From Deltaproteobacteria bacterium (GTDB lineage: Bacteria; Myxococcota_A; Polyangia; Polyangiales; Houyiibacteriaceae): DNA of 64,000 nucleotides. Numbering within the stretch: position 1 is the stretch's first letter; each line of letters opens with the position of its first letter. The stretch lies in NCBI GenBank assembly GCA_017644045.1, contig JAEPMI010000002.1, forward strand, positions 639,024 through 703,023, given 5' to 3'. Below are positions 26,155-36,003 of this stretch, piece by piece. Under the pieces are notes generated by a model. The model saw nothing but the letters and a program-made list of their open reading frames with translations. It did no database searches and had not been told where the DNA came from. Made by a program: the position numbers and the translations under genes.

Positions 26155-27468
26155 TTAGCGGGCGCCGATGGTCAGCAGATACTCGCCCGCGAGCTCCCGC
26201 GCCCCCACGAACGTGTCCAGCACCACCCAGTGCGTGCCGGCGGCGAGCGAAACCTCGATCTCCCGATGGGCGCGGGCCACGCAGGCCCTCTCCTCGAGGG
26301 CGCTGAGCACGTGCAGGTCGATATCCGTCTCCCCCCGGTCGAACACGTTCAGGCGAAGGGTCGCGGGCGCGTCGAGCTCGAGCCGATAGACGAGCTCCGG
26401 TCCGGACTCGTTCGCGTCCGAGGCGCAGCCCGAGTAGAGCGAGAGCCGCCGCTCCTCGCTGAAGAGCGTGCTGGCGGAGTGCGTGAACGGCAGCCGATCG
26501 ATCACCCAAGGGTCGTCGTGCGTGCCCGCGCCGATCAGCGGTGCGCCGGGAGCATCGGGCGCCGCGCCACCGTCCACGAAGATCGAGTGGACGCGCGCCA
26601 GCGCCTCGGCGGTGAGGAGGTTCCGGACGTTGTACCCATCGCCGAGCGCCTCGCTCGTCAGCACGCACGCTCCGCTGGCGAAGCTGCTCGGGTGCAGGTC
26701 GTCGGGACCCAGACCAAAGGCGGGCAGGTCCACCAGCGCCCCGTGGAGATCGACGAGCGGCACCTGCCGTGCCTCGGCGACCGCCCGAACGGCCAGGTTC
26801 CAGAAGGGCACCTCGGCGTTCACGGTCGCGTCGTCGCCACGGGGTGGGAAGGTGCTGAAGATCGGCACGATGCCCTCGTCGAGGAGCCGGTCGGCGATGT
26901 CGAGGAGGTTGTTGGCGTAGTCCTCGAACGCGACGATGCCGATGTCGTTGGAGCCGAACATCACCAAGGCGAACGACGGGTCGAGCGCACCGACCTCCTG
27001 GTCGAGCGGCGTCGGACTCCCTTCGAGCGCCCGGCCGGCGTGCCAGCCGACGACCGCCGCGAGGCTCTCCCGGCCGAAGGGGCTCGATCCCGCCGCGTCA
27101 CCCGCGGCGAAGTGATCGAGGACCGGCTGGAGAGGTCGCCCATCCAGCTCGACGGTCGATCCGTCGAAGCAGTGGAGGAACTGGTTGCTCACGGTGATCG
27201 AGTCGCCGACCTTCGCGAAGACCGCGTCGTCGTGTGCGCCGCGCGCTCGGACGGCACGCAGACTCTCGACGACGTAAGGCGTCAGCGGCGAGTGCGCGGG
27301 CCCGGGCACGTAGGGCTCCGGGTGGAGCGCCATGCCGCCATCGGTGCCGGGGGAACCATCCGGCATCGGCGAGCCGGCGTCGCCGCGAGCGTCGATGACC
27401 GTGACGTCGTCCCCGCACGCGCACAGGAGGACGAGCCCCGTGACGATTGCGTGTCCTCGGCCCACCAC
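26155..27468 (-). CDS. SGNH/GDSL-type esterase lipoprotein with PPC-like domain
   Basis: The 437-residue product has a lipoprotein signal (Cys near 18 in LLCACGDD) and a linker rich in Gly, Asp and Pro. The SGNH domain shows block I KVGDSITVS, block III FGSNDIG and block V DDLHPS with the catalytic Asp-His. The C-terminal 110 residues look like a pre-peptidase C-terminal beta domain (LRLNVFDRGETDIDLHV). I infer a surface or periplasmic esterase acting on acylated glycans or lipids. The start is a GTG at 27468 without a strong ribosome-binding site. The stop lies at the edge of the GCCGAC array. Confidence 0.8.
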   Translation of the reverse strand: MVGRGHAIVTGLVLLCACGDDVTVIDARGDAGSPMPDGSPGTDGGMALHPEPYVPGPAHSPLTPYVVESLRAVRARGAHDDAVFAKVGDSITVSNQFLHCFDGSTVELDGRPLQPVLDHFAAGDAAGSSPFGRESLAAVVGWHAGRALEGSPTPLDQEVGALDPSFALVMFGSNDIGIVAFEDYANNLLDIADRLLDEGIVPIFSTFPPRGDDATVNAEVPFWNLAVRAVAEARQVPLVDLHGALVDLPAFGLGPDDLHPSSFASGACVLTSEALGDGYNVRNLLTAEALARVHSIFVDGGAAPDAPGAPLIGAGTHDDPWVIDRLPFTHSASTLFSEERRLSLYSGCASDANESGPELVYRLELDAPATLRLNVFDRGETDIDLHVLSALEERACVARAHREIEVSLAAGTHWVVLDTFVGARELAGEYLLTIGAR

Positions 27469-27548
27469 GGGCGATCATGACCGAATCGAGTCGCGTGCGC
27501 CGCGAATTTTCCCTGCGAAGCGCGTTCCCGATCGGTATGGTGGGTCGA

Positions 27549-28337
27549 ATGACGCCGCTCCGTTTTCTGACGGGTCCGGTGGGCGCGGCCCGCGGTGACG
27601 CCGCAGCATTCTTTGCCAAGGTGCTCGCTCGACGCATCGGCCGACCGGTCGACGTCCGAGCCACGCCCGGGTACTCGGAGCTCCTCGAGACCATCCTGGA
27701 CGGCGACGCGGAGTTCGCGTGGCTGCCGCCGGCGGTGTACGTGCGAGCCGAGGGTCTCGCGGGCGTGATGCCGCTGGTCGCGGGCATCCGAGCCAACCGC
27801 GCCAAGTTCCGCGGCGCCTTCTTCGTCCGGACCGAGAGCGACTTCGATGGCTTGGCCACCCTGCGTGGCCGCCGCGTCGCCTGGGTCGATCGGAACTCGT
27901 GCGCGGGCTACCTCTTCCCTCGGCTCCTGCTCCGACAGCAGGGCCACGACCCCGACCACTTCTTCTCGGAGGAGTCGCACCTGGGCAACCACGGCGCCGT
28001 CGTGGACGCCGTCGAGCGCGGCGAGGCGGACGTGGGCGCGACCTTCGTCCACCAGGAAGGCGACGAGGAGCGAATCGTCGGGAGCGGCTGGGGCCTGAGC
28101 GGGGAGAGCACCCGCATGAGGATCGTCGCCGCCACGGTGCCGATCCCCTCCGACGCTCTGGTCGCGGTCGCGGCCACCTCGATCGACCTCCGGAGCCGTT
28201 TCTCGGACGCCGTCTCGAGCATGCACGAGGACCAGGACGGGCGCCGAGCGCTCGGCAGGCTCTTCGGGGTCGCTCGCTTCGAGGCCACCCTCCCCTCGCG
28301 CTACGACGCCGTCCGCAACGCGATGCGCGACGCTTAG
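27549..28337 (+). CDS. PhnD-like periplasmic-binding-fold protein without signal peptide
   Basis: The 262-residue product matches the phosphate/phosphonate-binding PhnD fold: an N-terminal RFLTGPVGAARG strand, GYSELLETILDGDAEFAWLPP, a GRRVAWVDRNSCAGYLFPR hinge region and the long C-terminal helix. No export signal precedes the fold from either candidate ATG (27537 or 27549). No ABC permease or ATPase genes are adjacent. A cytoplasmic ligand-sensing role is therefore as likely as transport. The gene is divergent to the GDSL lipoprotein. Confidence 0.65.
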   Translation: MTPLRFLTGPVGAARGDAAAFFAKVLARRIGRPVDVRATPGYSELLETILDGDAEFAWLPPAVYVRAEGLAGVMPLVAGIRANRAKFRGAFFVRTESDFDGLATLRGRRVAWVDRNSCAGYLFPRLLLRQQGHDPDHFFSEESHLGNHGAVVDAVERGEADVGATFVHQEGDEERIVGSGWGLSGESTRMRIVAATVPIPSDALVAVAATSIDLRSRFSDAVSSMHEDQDGRRALGRLFGVARFEATLPSRYDAVRNAMRDA

Positions 28338-28408
28338 TCGGCCGACTGGAAGGGCGACCGGTTGACCGAGAGGCTCGCGCGCCTATCTTGCGCCGGCCCG
28401 CGGCCCCC

Positions 28409-29455
28409 ATGGCGAAACGCGATTACTACGAAGTCCTCGGCGTCTCCCGCGACGTCGATCCCAAGACCCTCAAGAGCGCCTACCGGAAGCTCGCCCGCGA
28501 GCTGCATCCGGACCGCAACCCGGATCCGGCCGCCGAGGACGCCTTCAAAGAGGCGACCGAGGCCTACCAAGTGCTCTCGGACCCGGAGAAGCGAAGCACC
28601 TACGACCGCTTCGGCCACGCCGGCGTCGAAGGCCAGGGGTTCATCGACCCGGCCGACATCTTCGGGGGTCTGCAAGACATGCTCGGCGACTTCTTCGGCG
28701 GGTTCCGCCGACGTCGCCCGGATGCCCCCTCCCGCGGCGCCAACGTCCGGACCGCGATCGAGCTCGAGCTCTTCGAGGCGCTCCACGGAGTCACACGCGA
28801 GATCGAGCTGCGGCACGCCCAGCCCTGCGACTCCTGCGAAGGGACGGGCGCCGACGGCGGCGCCTTCGACTCCTGCCAGCGGTGCAACGGCATGGGGCGC
28901 CTCGCGGTGCGGCGCGGGGCCTTCGTGGTGCAGGTGGACTGCCCCGACTGCGACGGTCAGGGACGCACCCCGAAGTCCCCCTGCGGGGCCTGCGAGGGGT
29001 CGGGGCAGACCATCTCGGACAGAAAAGTGCAGGTCGAGATCCCCGGCGGCGTGGACCATGGAGACACGCTCCGAGTCCAGGGAGAAGGCCAGAGCGGCAT
29101 TCGCGGGGGGCCGCCCGGACACCTCCTCGTGGACCTCCGAGTGCACCCCCATCCACAGTTCACGAGGAACGGAGACGACCTCGTTCACCCCCTCCATCTG
29201 TCGTTTCCGCAGGCTGCGCTGGGTGCGCGAGTAGCGGTGCCTGGGCTACGCGAATCGGATGACGGGTACGAGCTCATCGTTCCCCCAGGAATCCAGCCCG
29301 GCGAGACCCTGATCATCGAAGGCGAAGGGGCGCCCCGGCGGCGTGGGCGAGGCCGGGGAGACGTCGTTTGCGTCGTGCAAGTCGACGTCCCGAGAGACCT
29401 CAGTCCGAGGGCCAAGGAGCTCATCGAAGAGCTGGCGCAGTCCTTCGGGGGGTAA
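28409..29455 (+). CDS. dnaJ: DnaJ-type co-chaperone
   Basis: The 348-residue protein has a J domain (residues 3-68) with the HPD motif in ELHPDRNPD, which stimulates Hsp70 ATPase. A short Gly/Phe region follows (GGLQDMLGDFFGGF). The zinc-binding domain has all four CxxCxGxG modules (CDSCEGTG, CQRCNGMG, CPDCDGQG, CGACEGSG). The C-terminal substrate domains end normally. It is slightly shorter than E. coli DnaJ because of the reduced G/F region. No dnaK or grpE lies next to it, but an Hsp70 paralogue lies at 730. The ATG at 28409 precedes the J domain by two residues. Confidence 0.92.
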   Translation: MAKRDYYEVLGVSRDVDPKTLKSAYRKLARELHPDRNPDPAAEDAFKEATEAYQVLSDPEKRSTYDRFGHAGVEGQGFIDPADIFGGLQDMLGDFFGGFRRRRPDAPSRGANVRTAIELELFEALHGVTREIELRHAQPCDSCEGTGADGGAFDSCQRCNGMGRLAVRRGAFVVQVDCPDCDGQGRTPKSPCGACEGSGQTISDRKVQVEIPGGVDHGDTLRVQGEGQSGIRGGPPGHLLVDLRVHPHPQFTRNGDDLVHPLHLSFPQAALGARVAVPGLRESDDGYELIVPPGIQPGETLIIEGEGAPRRRGRGRGDVVCVVQVDVPRDLSPRAKELIEELAQSFGG

Positions 29456-29496
29456 TATTTCCACCCATCGCGGATTTTTGTGCTACAACTGCCCCT

Positions 29497-30417
29497 ATGG
29501 GCGGTGAAGACACTCGGGCAATGGAAACGTTGTTGGATGCGGTGGACCGCGGGGTGCTCTGCCTCGCGGACGCCGAGAGGCTCTTCGGAGCCGCATGCGA
29601 CTTGACCGGCGCGGAAGCGATCGTGGCGAGTCGATACGGAGAACGGGGTTGGCGAAGAGTGGTCCAGAAGGGCTCCTTCACGCCTCCCGTCAACGGCGTG
29701 GACGAACCCGCAAGGGGTGCCCCCTACGGTCGGTGGCAACTCAAGGGGGGTGACAGCGTCACGCCCTGGACGAAAGCCACGGCGCTCCTGAGGAGCATCG
29801 ATGGCCCGGTCCGCGTGACCTTCTACGCGACCCCCCGTTCGGGTGGCTGCTCCGAGACACTGCTGCGCCTCGTCGGCTGCTCGGTCGAGCAGGTGATGCA
29901 GGAGCCGCTGGCGCTGGCCGCGCTCCGGGGGGACCACACGGGCGAGCGAGCCGAGGTGCTCGCCAGCCTCCCGCACGCGGTCATCACGGGTCAGTCGGTC
30001 CAGTTCAACGACGCCGCGCTCGAGCTCCTGCGCGCCACGCTCGGGAACCTCGCCGGGCGATCGGTGCAGCGACTCCAACGCGCGCTCCTGCACGCGGCCG
30101 GCTGTGCCGGCGGCTCGGGCGTTCCCTTCGTCGGCGATCTTCGCGTGGACTTCCTCCGCACGGACGAAGGACAGGTCGCTCTCTTCCGGCGTGCGCACGT
30201 CCCGACCCTCCACGGGCACTGGACGGCACCGGCCGAGAAGATGCTCAGCCCCCGGCAGCAGCAGGTGGCGGCCCTGGTGATGCAGGGCAAGAACCTCGCG
30301 GGTATCGCTGCTGCGCTGGAGGTCCAGGCGGAAACCGCGCGCGGCTACCTCAAGGACGTCTACCGACGGCTCGGAGTGCGCGACCGTGGGTCGCTCACCG
30401 CGATTCTTCGGTTCTGA
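29497..30417 (+). CDS. LuxR-type HTH transcriptional regulator
   Basis: The 306-residue product ends in a LuxR/GerE helix-turn-helix of about 55 residues (LSPRQQQVAALVMQGKN, then YLKDVYRRLGV). The N-terminal 240 residues have no receiver or autoinducer domain that I recognise; they may be a GAF- or PAS-like sensor. The 41-base gap after dnaJ is AT-rich for this genome and probably carries the promoter. The last 23 bases overlap the end of the convergent slt gene. Confidence 0.8.
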   Translation: MGGEDTRAMETLLDAVDRGVLCLADAERLFGAACDLTGAEAIVASRYGERGWRRVVQKGSFTPPVNGVDEPARGAPYGRWQLKGGDSVTPWTKATALLRSIDGPVRVTFYATPRSGGCSETLLRLVGCSVEQVMQEPLALAALRGDHTGERAEVLASLPHAVITGQSVQFNDAALELLRATLGNLAGRSVQRLQRALLHAAGCAGGSGVPFVGDLRVDFLRTDEGQVALFRRAHVPTLHGHWTAPAEKMLSPRQQQVAALVMQGKNLAGIAAALEVQAETARGYLKDVYRRLGVRDRGSLTAILRF

Positions 30418-32752
30418 CGTCGTTCCCCAGGCCGAGCGGCAGCTCCGGGAGTCGTCGCTCGTCCAGCCAAGAGTAGATCCCCCAGCTCTGGAGGACTCGC
30501 CGGGTGTATCGCCGGGTCTCGTCGTAGGGGATCCGCTCGACGAGCTCGTCGAACTCGCCGTCCCCACGGTTGCGGAGCCAGCGGTCCACCGCCCCACCGC
30601 CGGCGTTGTACGCCGCGGGGACCAGGCCCGGCTGATGGGCATACTTGGCGCGGAGGTTCGCCATCAGGCGCGTCCCGACCGCGAGGTTCACCTCGGGCTG
30701 GCGCAGCGTACGCGAGTTGATGGGGACATCCAGACCGCGGCCGATGCGTCGAGCGGTCGGCAGGATGATCTGCACCAAGCCATAGGCGTGCGCCCAGGAC
30801 TCGGCGTTCGGATCGAACGAGCTCTCCTCCCGAGCGATCGCCCGGACGAAGCTCGGGGGCACGCTGCGCTCCTGTGCGTGCCGTTCGATGAGCGGCGCGA
30901 AGGCTCGTGGATAGGCCAGCCGCCAGAGCGCGCGGGCCCGACCGACCGGCGCCACGCGACGGAACGACGCGAGGTGCCGCCGAACGAGTCGAGCGGCCTG
31001 CGGGAGCGCACCCGCGGATTCGTAGAGAGCGGCAGCGAGCCAGCGAGCGTCGGGATCCGCGCCGGCACCGAGGAAGCCCATGCGACCGAGCTCGTCGCTG
31101 GCGGAGTCGATGGCGCCGACCCGCAAGAGCTCCAGCGTCCGCGCGAAGGACGGGGTCTCGAGCTCGCTCCGCCAAGGGAACGTGAGCGACTCGGAGACGT
31201 CCTCGTCGGTCAGCTGAGCCTGGACGCCGGCGGCGACCGCCGGGTCGAGCACCTCGAGCCGCCGCCACGCCTGCTGAGCGTAGTAGGCGAGCGGCCAATC
31301 GATCGCGAGCTGGCGGAAACCCGCGATGGCCTCCTCTCGGCGACCGAGATCGAGCAGCGATCGAGCCCGCCAGTATGCGAAGCGCCCGCGAACGTCCTCG
31401 GCGTCCTCGCCGACGCCGGCCTGGAGGCCGCGCTCGAAGACCCCGAGCGCCAGGGCGTGCTCGCCCTTCTCGCGGTGGTGGAAGCCGAGCTCGAAGAGCG
31501 CCTCGCCGCGCATGTCGCCGGTCGGGAAGCGGGTCTCCATCGAGCTCAGGGCATCGACGAAGGCTTGGTCGTCTCCGCGACCGCGATGGAGCCGAGCGCT
31601 GCGGTAGACCGCGTCGTCGGCGAGCCGATGAGTCGGGGCTTCGGCGACCAGGGCTCCATAGAGGGCGAGCGCTCGCTCGACGTCGTCGAACTGCGTGTAG
31701 TCCCGCGCGGCCAGATAGCGGGCGCGAGCCTCCACGTCGGGATCGGAGCAGTCACGGGCGACGGCCTCGAGGTGACGCGCCGCTTCGCGCCGGGCGCGGC
31801 GCCGACTCATCGCTCGGCCCTGCTCGAGACGCGCTTCGCACTGCTTCTCCGGCTGGTCGGCCAGATCGGCCGCGATCGCTCCCCACGCCTGCTCGGCCTC
31901 TTCGTAGAGGACCGAGCGCCAGTAGGCCTCGGCCTCGGCGATCCGGTCGTCCATCGTCGGAGCGAGCGCCTCGCGGCGTTCCGCAGGCAACGCCGCGCGG
32001 AGGGCCGACGCGCGCTGGCGAGCACGGACGCCGACCGTCGCGCGCGGGCCACGGGTCGCGACGCGCGTGTAGAGGCGAATGGCCTCCTCGCGATCGGCGA
32101 GCGCCTCGGACTCGGCGAGGTGGTCGGCCAGGGGGATCGACGCCGCGGCGGCGCCACTGGTCGGTGCGGCGGCATCGATGACCGCACGGAGTCTGGGAAT
32201 GGCCTCGTCCCAGCGACCGGCGCTGGCGAGGGCGCGCGCGTGGACCAGGCGCGCCTCGTCGCGAAAGGCCCCCTCGACGTCGTCGGCGAGGAAGGGCTCG
32301 ACGATGGCGGCCGCCGCCGCGGGATCCAGCCCGGCCTCTTCCGTCTCGAAGAGCTCGGCAGCACGAACGGCGGCCCAGGGCGCGAGCGGATGGTCGCTCG
32401 CGGCGAGCTGGCGGAGGTGGCGCACGGCGGTCGAGGGGTCGGCAGCAGCGAGAGCCGCGTCGGCGGCGAGCCACCGCAGGCGACCGCGGGTCAGCTCGGA
32501 GGCCGAAGCGAGCGAGCCCTCGGCGAGCTGGCGGGCGCGGGGAGCATCCTCGGCCGCGAGGGCCGCGCGGACCTGAGCGACGGTCCCTTCGGGGGCCACC
32601 GAGCCCGGGTCGAACCGCCGCTCGGCCGGATCGGGGGGCGCGACCGGAGTCGCCGCCCGGGGCTGGCCATCCTGGCCCGCCGCGGGCTGGACTGCGTCAC
32701 GCGCGCACGTCGCGAGCAGCGCGAGACTGGTGATGGCGAGAAACCGGGACAT
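30395..32752 (-). CDS. slt: Soluble lytic murein transglycosylase
   Basis: The 785-residue protein cleaves peptidoglycan glycan strands with anhydro-muramyl formation. The long N-terminal region (about residues 30-600) is an alpha-helical TPR-like superhelix. The catalytic SLT domain shows Glu in REESSFDP, then AYGLVQIILPTA and AAYNAGGGAVDRW. The N-terminus has an export signal with LLATC, a weak lipobox with Thr at -1, so lipidation is uncertain. In-frame ATG codons at 32752 and 32764 both fit. The gene is divergent to the hybrid kinase with a gap of about 75 bases. Confidence 0.88.
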   Translation of the reverse strand: MSRFLAITSLALLATCARDAVQPAAGQDGQPRAATPVAPPDPAERRFDPGSVAPEGTVAQVRAALAAEDAPRARQLAEGSLASASELTRGRLRWLAADAALAAADPSTAVRHLRQLAASDHPLAPWAAVRAAELFETEEAGLDPAAAAAIVEPFLADDVEGAFRDEARLVHARALASAGRWDEAIPRLRAVIDAAAPTSGAAAASIPLADHLAESEALADREEAIRLYTRVATRGPRATVGVRARQRASALRAALPAERREALAPTMDDRIAEAEAYWRSVLYEEAEQAWGAIAADLADQPEKQCEARLEQGRAMSRRRARREAARHLEAVARDCSDPDVEARARYLAARDYTQFDDVERALALYGALVAEAPTHRLADDAVYRSARLHRGRGDDQAFVDALSSMETRFPTGDMRGEALFELGFHHREKGEHALALGVFERGLQAGVGEDAEDVRGRFAYWRARSLLDLGRREEAIAGFRQLAIDWPLAYYAQQAWRRLEVLDPAVAAGVQAQLTDEDVSESLTFPWRSELETPSFARTLELLRVGAIDSASDELGRMGFLGAGADPDARWLAAALYESAGALPQAARLVRRHLASFRRVAPVGRARALWRLAYPRAFAPLIERHAQERSVPPSFVRAIAREESSFDPNAESWAHAYGLVQIILPTARRIGRGLDVPINSRTLRQPEVNLAVGTRLMANLRAKYAHQPGLVPAAYNAGGGAVDRWLRNRGDGEFDELVERIPYDETRRYTRRVLQSWGIYSWLDERRLPELPLGLGNDVRTEESR

Positions 32753-32838
32753 CCACACGATCATGGGAACCACGGCGGGTGGGGGCAACATTCCGGAGCG
32801 AGGTTGGTGCGGATGGCGAACGACCTTAGGCTAGAGCC

Positions 32839-34356
32839 TTGAGCGCCCCACCCAGTGACGACGCCCCCAAGCGCACCATTCGAGACGAGATGCTCGAGGC
32901 GCTCAGCGATGCGGCTTTCGAGGCGGTATTCCTGCACCGAGACGGGGTCATCCAGAGCGCCAACCGGGCGGCCCACGAGCTCGCGGCCCTGCCGGCGGGA
33001 TCCCTCATCGGCCGACAGCTCCTGGAGTTCATCCCTCCCGACGAGCAGGCCAAGGTGCTCGGGAGAATCCGCGCGGGGGACCCCGGCCCCTACGAGAGCG
33101 AGGTGCTCTCAGCCTCGGGCGAGCGCGTCCCGGTGGAGGTGCGCGCCCGCATGGTGCCGGTGCAGCTCGAAGGGGGGCCCGCCCGCGTCGTCGCCCTGCG
33201 AGACCTCCGTGAGAAACGAGAGCTCGAGAACCGGATCCGTAACGCCCAGAAGATGGAGGTCGTGGGCCGACTCGCCGGGGGCATCGCGCACGACTTCAAC
33301 AACCTGCTCACGGTGATCCTGGGAGGGCTGGACCTGTTGGCGCGTGACGCGTCCGAGCGGTCGGCACCGCTCGTGGAGCCGGTTCGAGACGCGGCGTTGA
33401 GCGCGGCCGAGCTGACCAAGCAGCTGCTGATGCTCGCGCGTCGGCAGACGGTGCGCTCGCGTGTCGTCGACCTCGGCGCGACCCTGCAGAGCCTGCTACC
33501 GATGCTTCGTCGGGCCGTCGGGGATCACGTCACGATCGAGGCGACCCACGACACCGATGCGCGGGTCGAGGGAGACCCGGTGCAGCTCGAGATGCTGCTG
33601 TTGAACCTGGCGGTGAACGCGCGCGACGCCATGCCGAACGGCGGCCAACTCACCATCGGCATCGAGGTCACCGACGCGACCGACCGGCTGGCCGGGCGTG
33701 CGGCGTCTCCCCCGTTGGGGCCTCATGTGTGCCTGACGGTGACGGACGATGGTGAGGGGATGGAGCCAGCGATTCGGGACCAGATCTTCGAGCCCTTCTT
33801 CACCAGCAAGCCCGAGGGCCAGGGCACGGGCCTCGGCCTGGCGACGGTGGCGAGCATCGTGGAGCAGATGGAGGGGGTCATCTGGGTCGAGACCGAGCCG
33901 GGGCGGGGAGCCTCGTTCGTCATGGTCTTCCGGCAAGCCCCAGGGGCGGTGGAGGCCGTGCCGCGCAGTCGCCCGAAGCCTGCCCCGACGGGGCACGGTC
34001 GGCGGGTTCTGCTCGTGGAGGACCTGGCGAACGTCCGGCAGGTCGTGATCCAGGTCCTCGAAGCCTCGGGGTACGAGCTCATCGCCACCGACGGCCCGAA
34101 AGCGGCGTTGGACTGGGCGGCGACGGCGGAGCCGCCGGACCTGATCCTGACCGACGTGGTCATGCCCGGGATGAACGGGGCGACCATGGTCGCCGAGTTG
34201 CGCCAGCGCTGGCCCGACGTCCCGGTCCTCTTCATGTCGGGCTACGACCCCGAGGGCCTGGCGAGCCGTGCTCAGGACTTGGACCGCTCCCGCTTCATCG
34301 CGAAGCCGCTGACCGCCGATGCACTGGTGGCGGCCGTCGAAGCCTGCCTGGACTGA
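32839..34356 (+). CDS. Hybrid sensor histidine kinase (PAS-HisKA-HATPase-REC)
   Basis: The 505-residue product has a PAS domain (about residues 18-125), a HisKA domain with the phospho-acceptor His in [11 protein letters not shown] near residue 150, and an HATPase domain (N box [11 protein letters not shown] boxes DDGEGM and GTGLGLATV). A C-terminal receiver has its Asp in [12 protein letters not shown] near residue 437. No membrane segment is present, so sensing is cytoplasmic. [10 protein letters not shown]-type H box followed by a receiver is common in myxobacterial hybrid kinases. The start is a TTG at 32839; an ATG at 32890 would remove part of the PAS domain. No cognate regulator gene is adjacent. 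Confidence 0.88.
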   Translation: MSAPPSDDAPKRTIRDEMLEALSDAAFEAVFLHRDGVIQSANRAAHELAALPAGSLIGRQLLEFIPPDEQAKVLGRIRAGDPGPYESEVLSASGERVPVEVRARMVPVQLEGGPARVVALRDLREKRELENRIRNAQKMEVVGRLAGGIAHDFNNLLTVILGGLDLLARDASERSAPLVEPVRDAALSAAELTKQLLMLARRQTVRSRVVDLGATLQSLLPMLRRAVGDHVTIEATHDTDARVEGDPVQLEMLLLNLAVNARDAMPNGGQLTIGIEVTDATDRLAGRAASPPLGPHVCLTVTDDGEGMEPAIRDQIFEPFFTSKPEGQGTGLGLATVASIVEQMEGVIWVETEPGRGASFVMVFRQAPGAVEAVPRSRPKPAPTGHGRRVLLVEDLANVRQVVIQVLEASGYELIATDGPKAALDWAATAEPPDLILTDVVMPGMNGATMVAELRQRWPDVPVLFMSGYDPEGLASRAQDLDRSRFIAKPLTADALVAAVEACLD

Positions 34357-34408
34357 CCGACTCACAGTCACGAGACGGGGACCGGGCGGGCGTGCTATCA
34401 ACCCGGCG

Positions 34409-35962
34409 GTGCGGGACGTCTACGCCAACCTGCTTCGCGACACGCGAAACCTCCGGCGGGAGCAAGCCAAGGCGCGCGACGGTTGGTACGCGTCGCTGCC
34501 GCTCGAGCGGAAGGAGGACGTCCTCTTCGAGCTCGAGATGCTCCTCAAGGCGTTCGGCTGCTTCGGAAACCCCCGCAACCATCCGGGTCCGCCGAGCAAG
34601 ACGCCCGCCGTCGCCCACGACTTCAGCGAGGAGCTGCGCATCCTCCGCGACGGGATGCACCAGGCGATCGCCAAGGTCCGGGAGCTCCTCGGGGAGCGAG
34701 ACCGCGCCTACGTGTTCAGCCGCTACCTGGAGTCCGTGCTGCCGGAGGACGCGCTCCGCACCCGACTGGTGAAAGACCAGCTCGCGCAGGACACGCCGCA
34801 GGAGTCGCTCTTCGTGCTCCGGAACACCTTCGGCGCGTTCCTCGAGATGGCCGACGGGATGACCCGGCTGCCCCGGATCCCGCATCGGCTCTACTTCGCG
34901 CTCCTGGGCACCGTGACCCGGGAGATCGGGCGGAACACCTACTTCGATCCGCTGGTGACCCTCGAGTTCCGGCCGGAGCTCGACCGGATCCGGAACCCGC
35001 AGGTGCTCGAGATCCTGCACGGGGCGCCGGACGCGTCGCACCGGGTCGCGGCCCTCGCGTTCCTGAGCCTCTTCCGGGCGCTTCGCTATGCGCGGCTCGT
35101 GGACGAGTACGCGGCCGAGCCGGAGACCACTCGCCGCGCCTACCTCATCCTGAGCGTCTTCCGCAGCGACATGCGCGCGCTGACCCGCTACCTGGGCCAG
35201 AAGGCCGGGGAGCACATGGCGAACGCCCTGGAGCGCCAGCTCCTTTCGGTGCCCGCGTCCGAGCTGACCCTGCAGCGCGACCACCTCGCCGAGGAGGCCG
35301 GGGAGCTGCTCCGATTCCGGCGCACGCTCGAGAGCGTGGCGAACATGCTCAACGTCGAGATCCGGAAGACCTTCGAGCGCGAGCTCCCGCCGCTGCGTGA
35401 GGACCTCACCGGTGCGAACCTCGGACCGCAGCTGGTGATGGGTACGGCGAGCCTCCGCGCGACCTTGCACCACGCGATTCGGATCCTGGGTCACGAGCTG
35501 GCGCCCGAGCTCGAGGAGCCGAACCTCGCTTCGCCGGACCTCTCGCGACGCGACGGGAGCCTGCGGCTCCGGCGAGACGTCTGGATGTTCACCCAGGTGC
35601 TGCGTGCCTTCCTCGCCAAGGCGAAGGCCGCGCCCAACCGTCCGTCCGACGAGTGGGCGGGCTACGCCAGCTTCCAGTTCGTCCGGGAGTTCCTCGAGCA
35701 CTTCCGCGCGATCGGCTACCAGCTGCTCCGGCTCAGCGACTACAAGCGGCTCGAGCGCTTCATGGCGGCGCTCGCAGGGCTGCGGGACGTCGACCTCCTG
35801 GACCCGCCGAGGCTCCAGGCGGCCGTCCAGGAGTGCGAGAGCTTCTACAACCACCTGGAGACGCTCTTCCGGGAGATCTCCAAGCGCGCCGAGATCGCCG
35901 ACGCCCCCTTCGACAAGAAGGCCGCCGTGGAGCACCTGAAGCTCTACCTCGGCGCGGCGTGA
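34409..35962 (+). CDS. Conserved helical protein of unknown function
   Basis: The 517-residue product is predicted to be almost wholly alpha-helical, with many Leu/Arg/Glu heptad-like stretches and no signal peptide or membrane segment. Recognisable phrases are KEDVLFELEMLLKAFGCFG near residue 32, RYLGQKAGEHMANALERQL and FQFVREFLEHFRAIGYQLL. I recognise no family. The GTG at 34409 is 53 bases after the kinase stop, so the two genes may be cotranscribed and the protein could work with the kinase. It has no obvious catalytic motif. Confidence 0.6.
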   Translation: MRDVYANLLRDTRNLRREQAKARDGWYASLPLERKEDVLFELEMLLKAFGCFGNPRNHPGPPSKTPAVAHDFSEELRILRDGMHQAIAKVRELLGERDRAYVFSRYLESVLPEDALRTRLVKDQLAQDTPQESLFVLRNTFGAFLEMADGMTRLPRIPHRLYFALLGTVTREIGRNTYFDPLVTLEFRPELDRIRNPQVLEILHGAPDASHRVAALAFLSLFRALRYARLVDEYAAEPETTRRAYLILSVFRSDMRALTRYLGQKAGEHMANALERQLLSVPASELTLQRDHLAEEAGELLRFRRTLESVANMLNVEIRKTFERELPPLREDLTGANLGPQLVMGTASLRATLHHAIRILGHELAPELEEPNLASPDLSRRDGSLRLRRDVWMFTQVLRAFLAKAKAAPNRPSDEWAGYASFQFVREFLEHFRAIGYQLLRLSDYKRLERFMAALAGLRDVDLLDPPRLQAAVQECESFYNHLETLFREISKRAEIADAPFDKKAAVEHLKLYLGAA

Positions 35963-36003
35963 ACGGCCTGCCGATTTCTTGAGCCCCCGCCCTCCGCCAT
36001 GCG

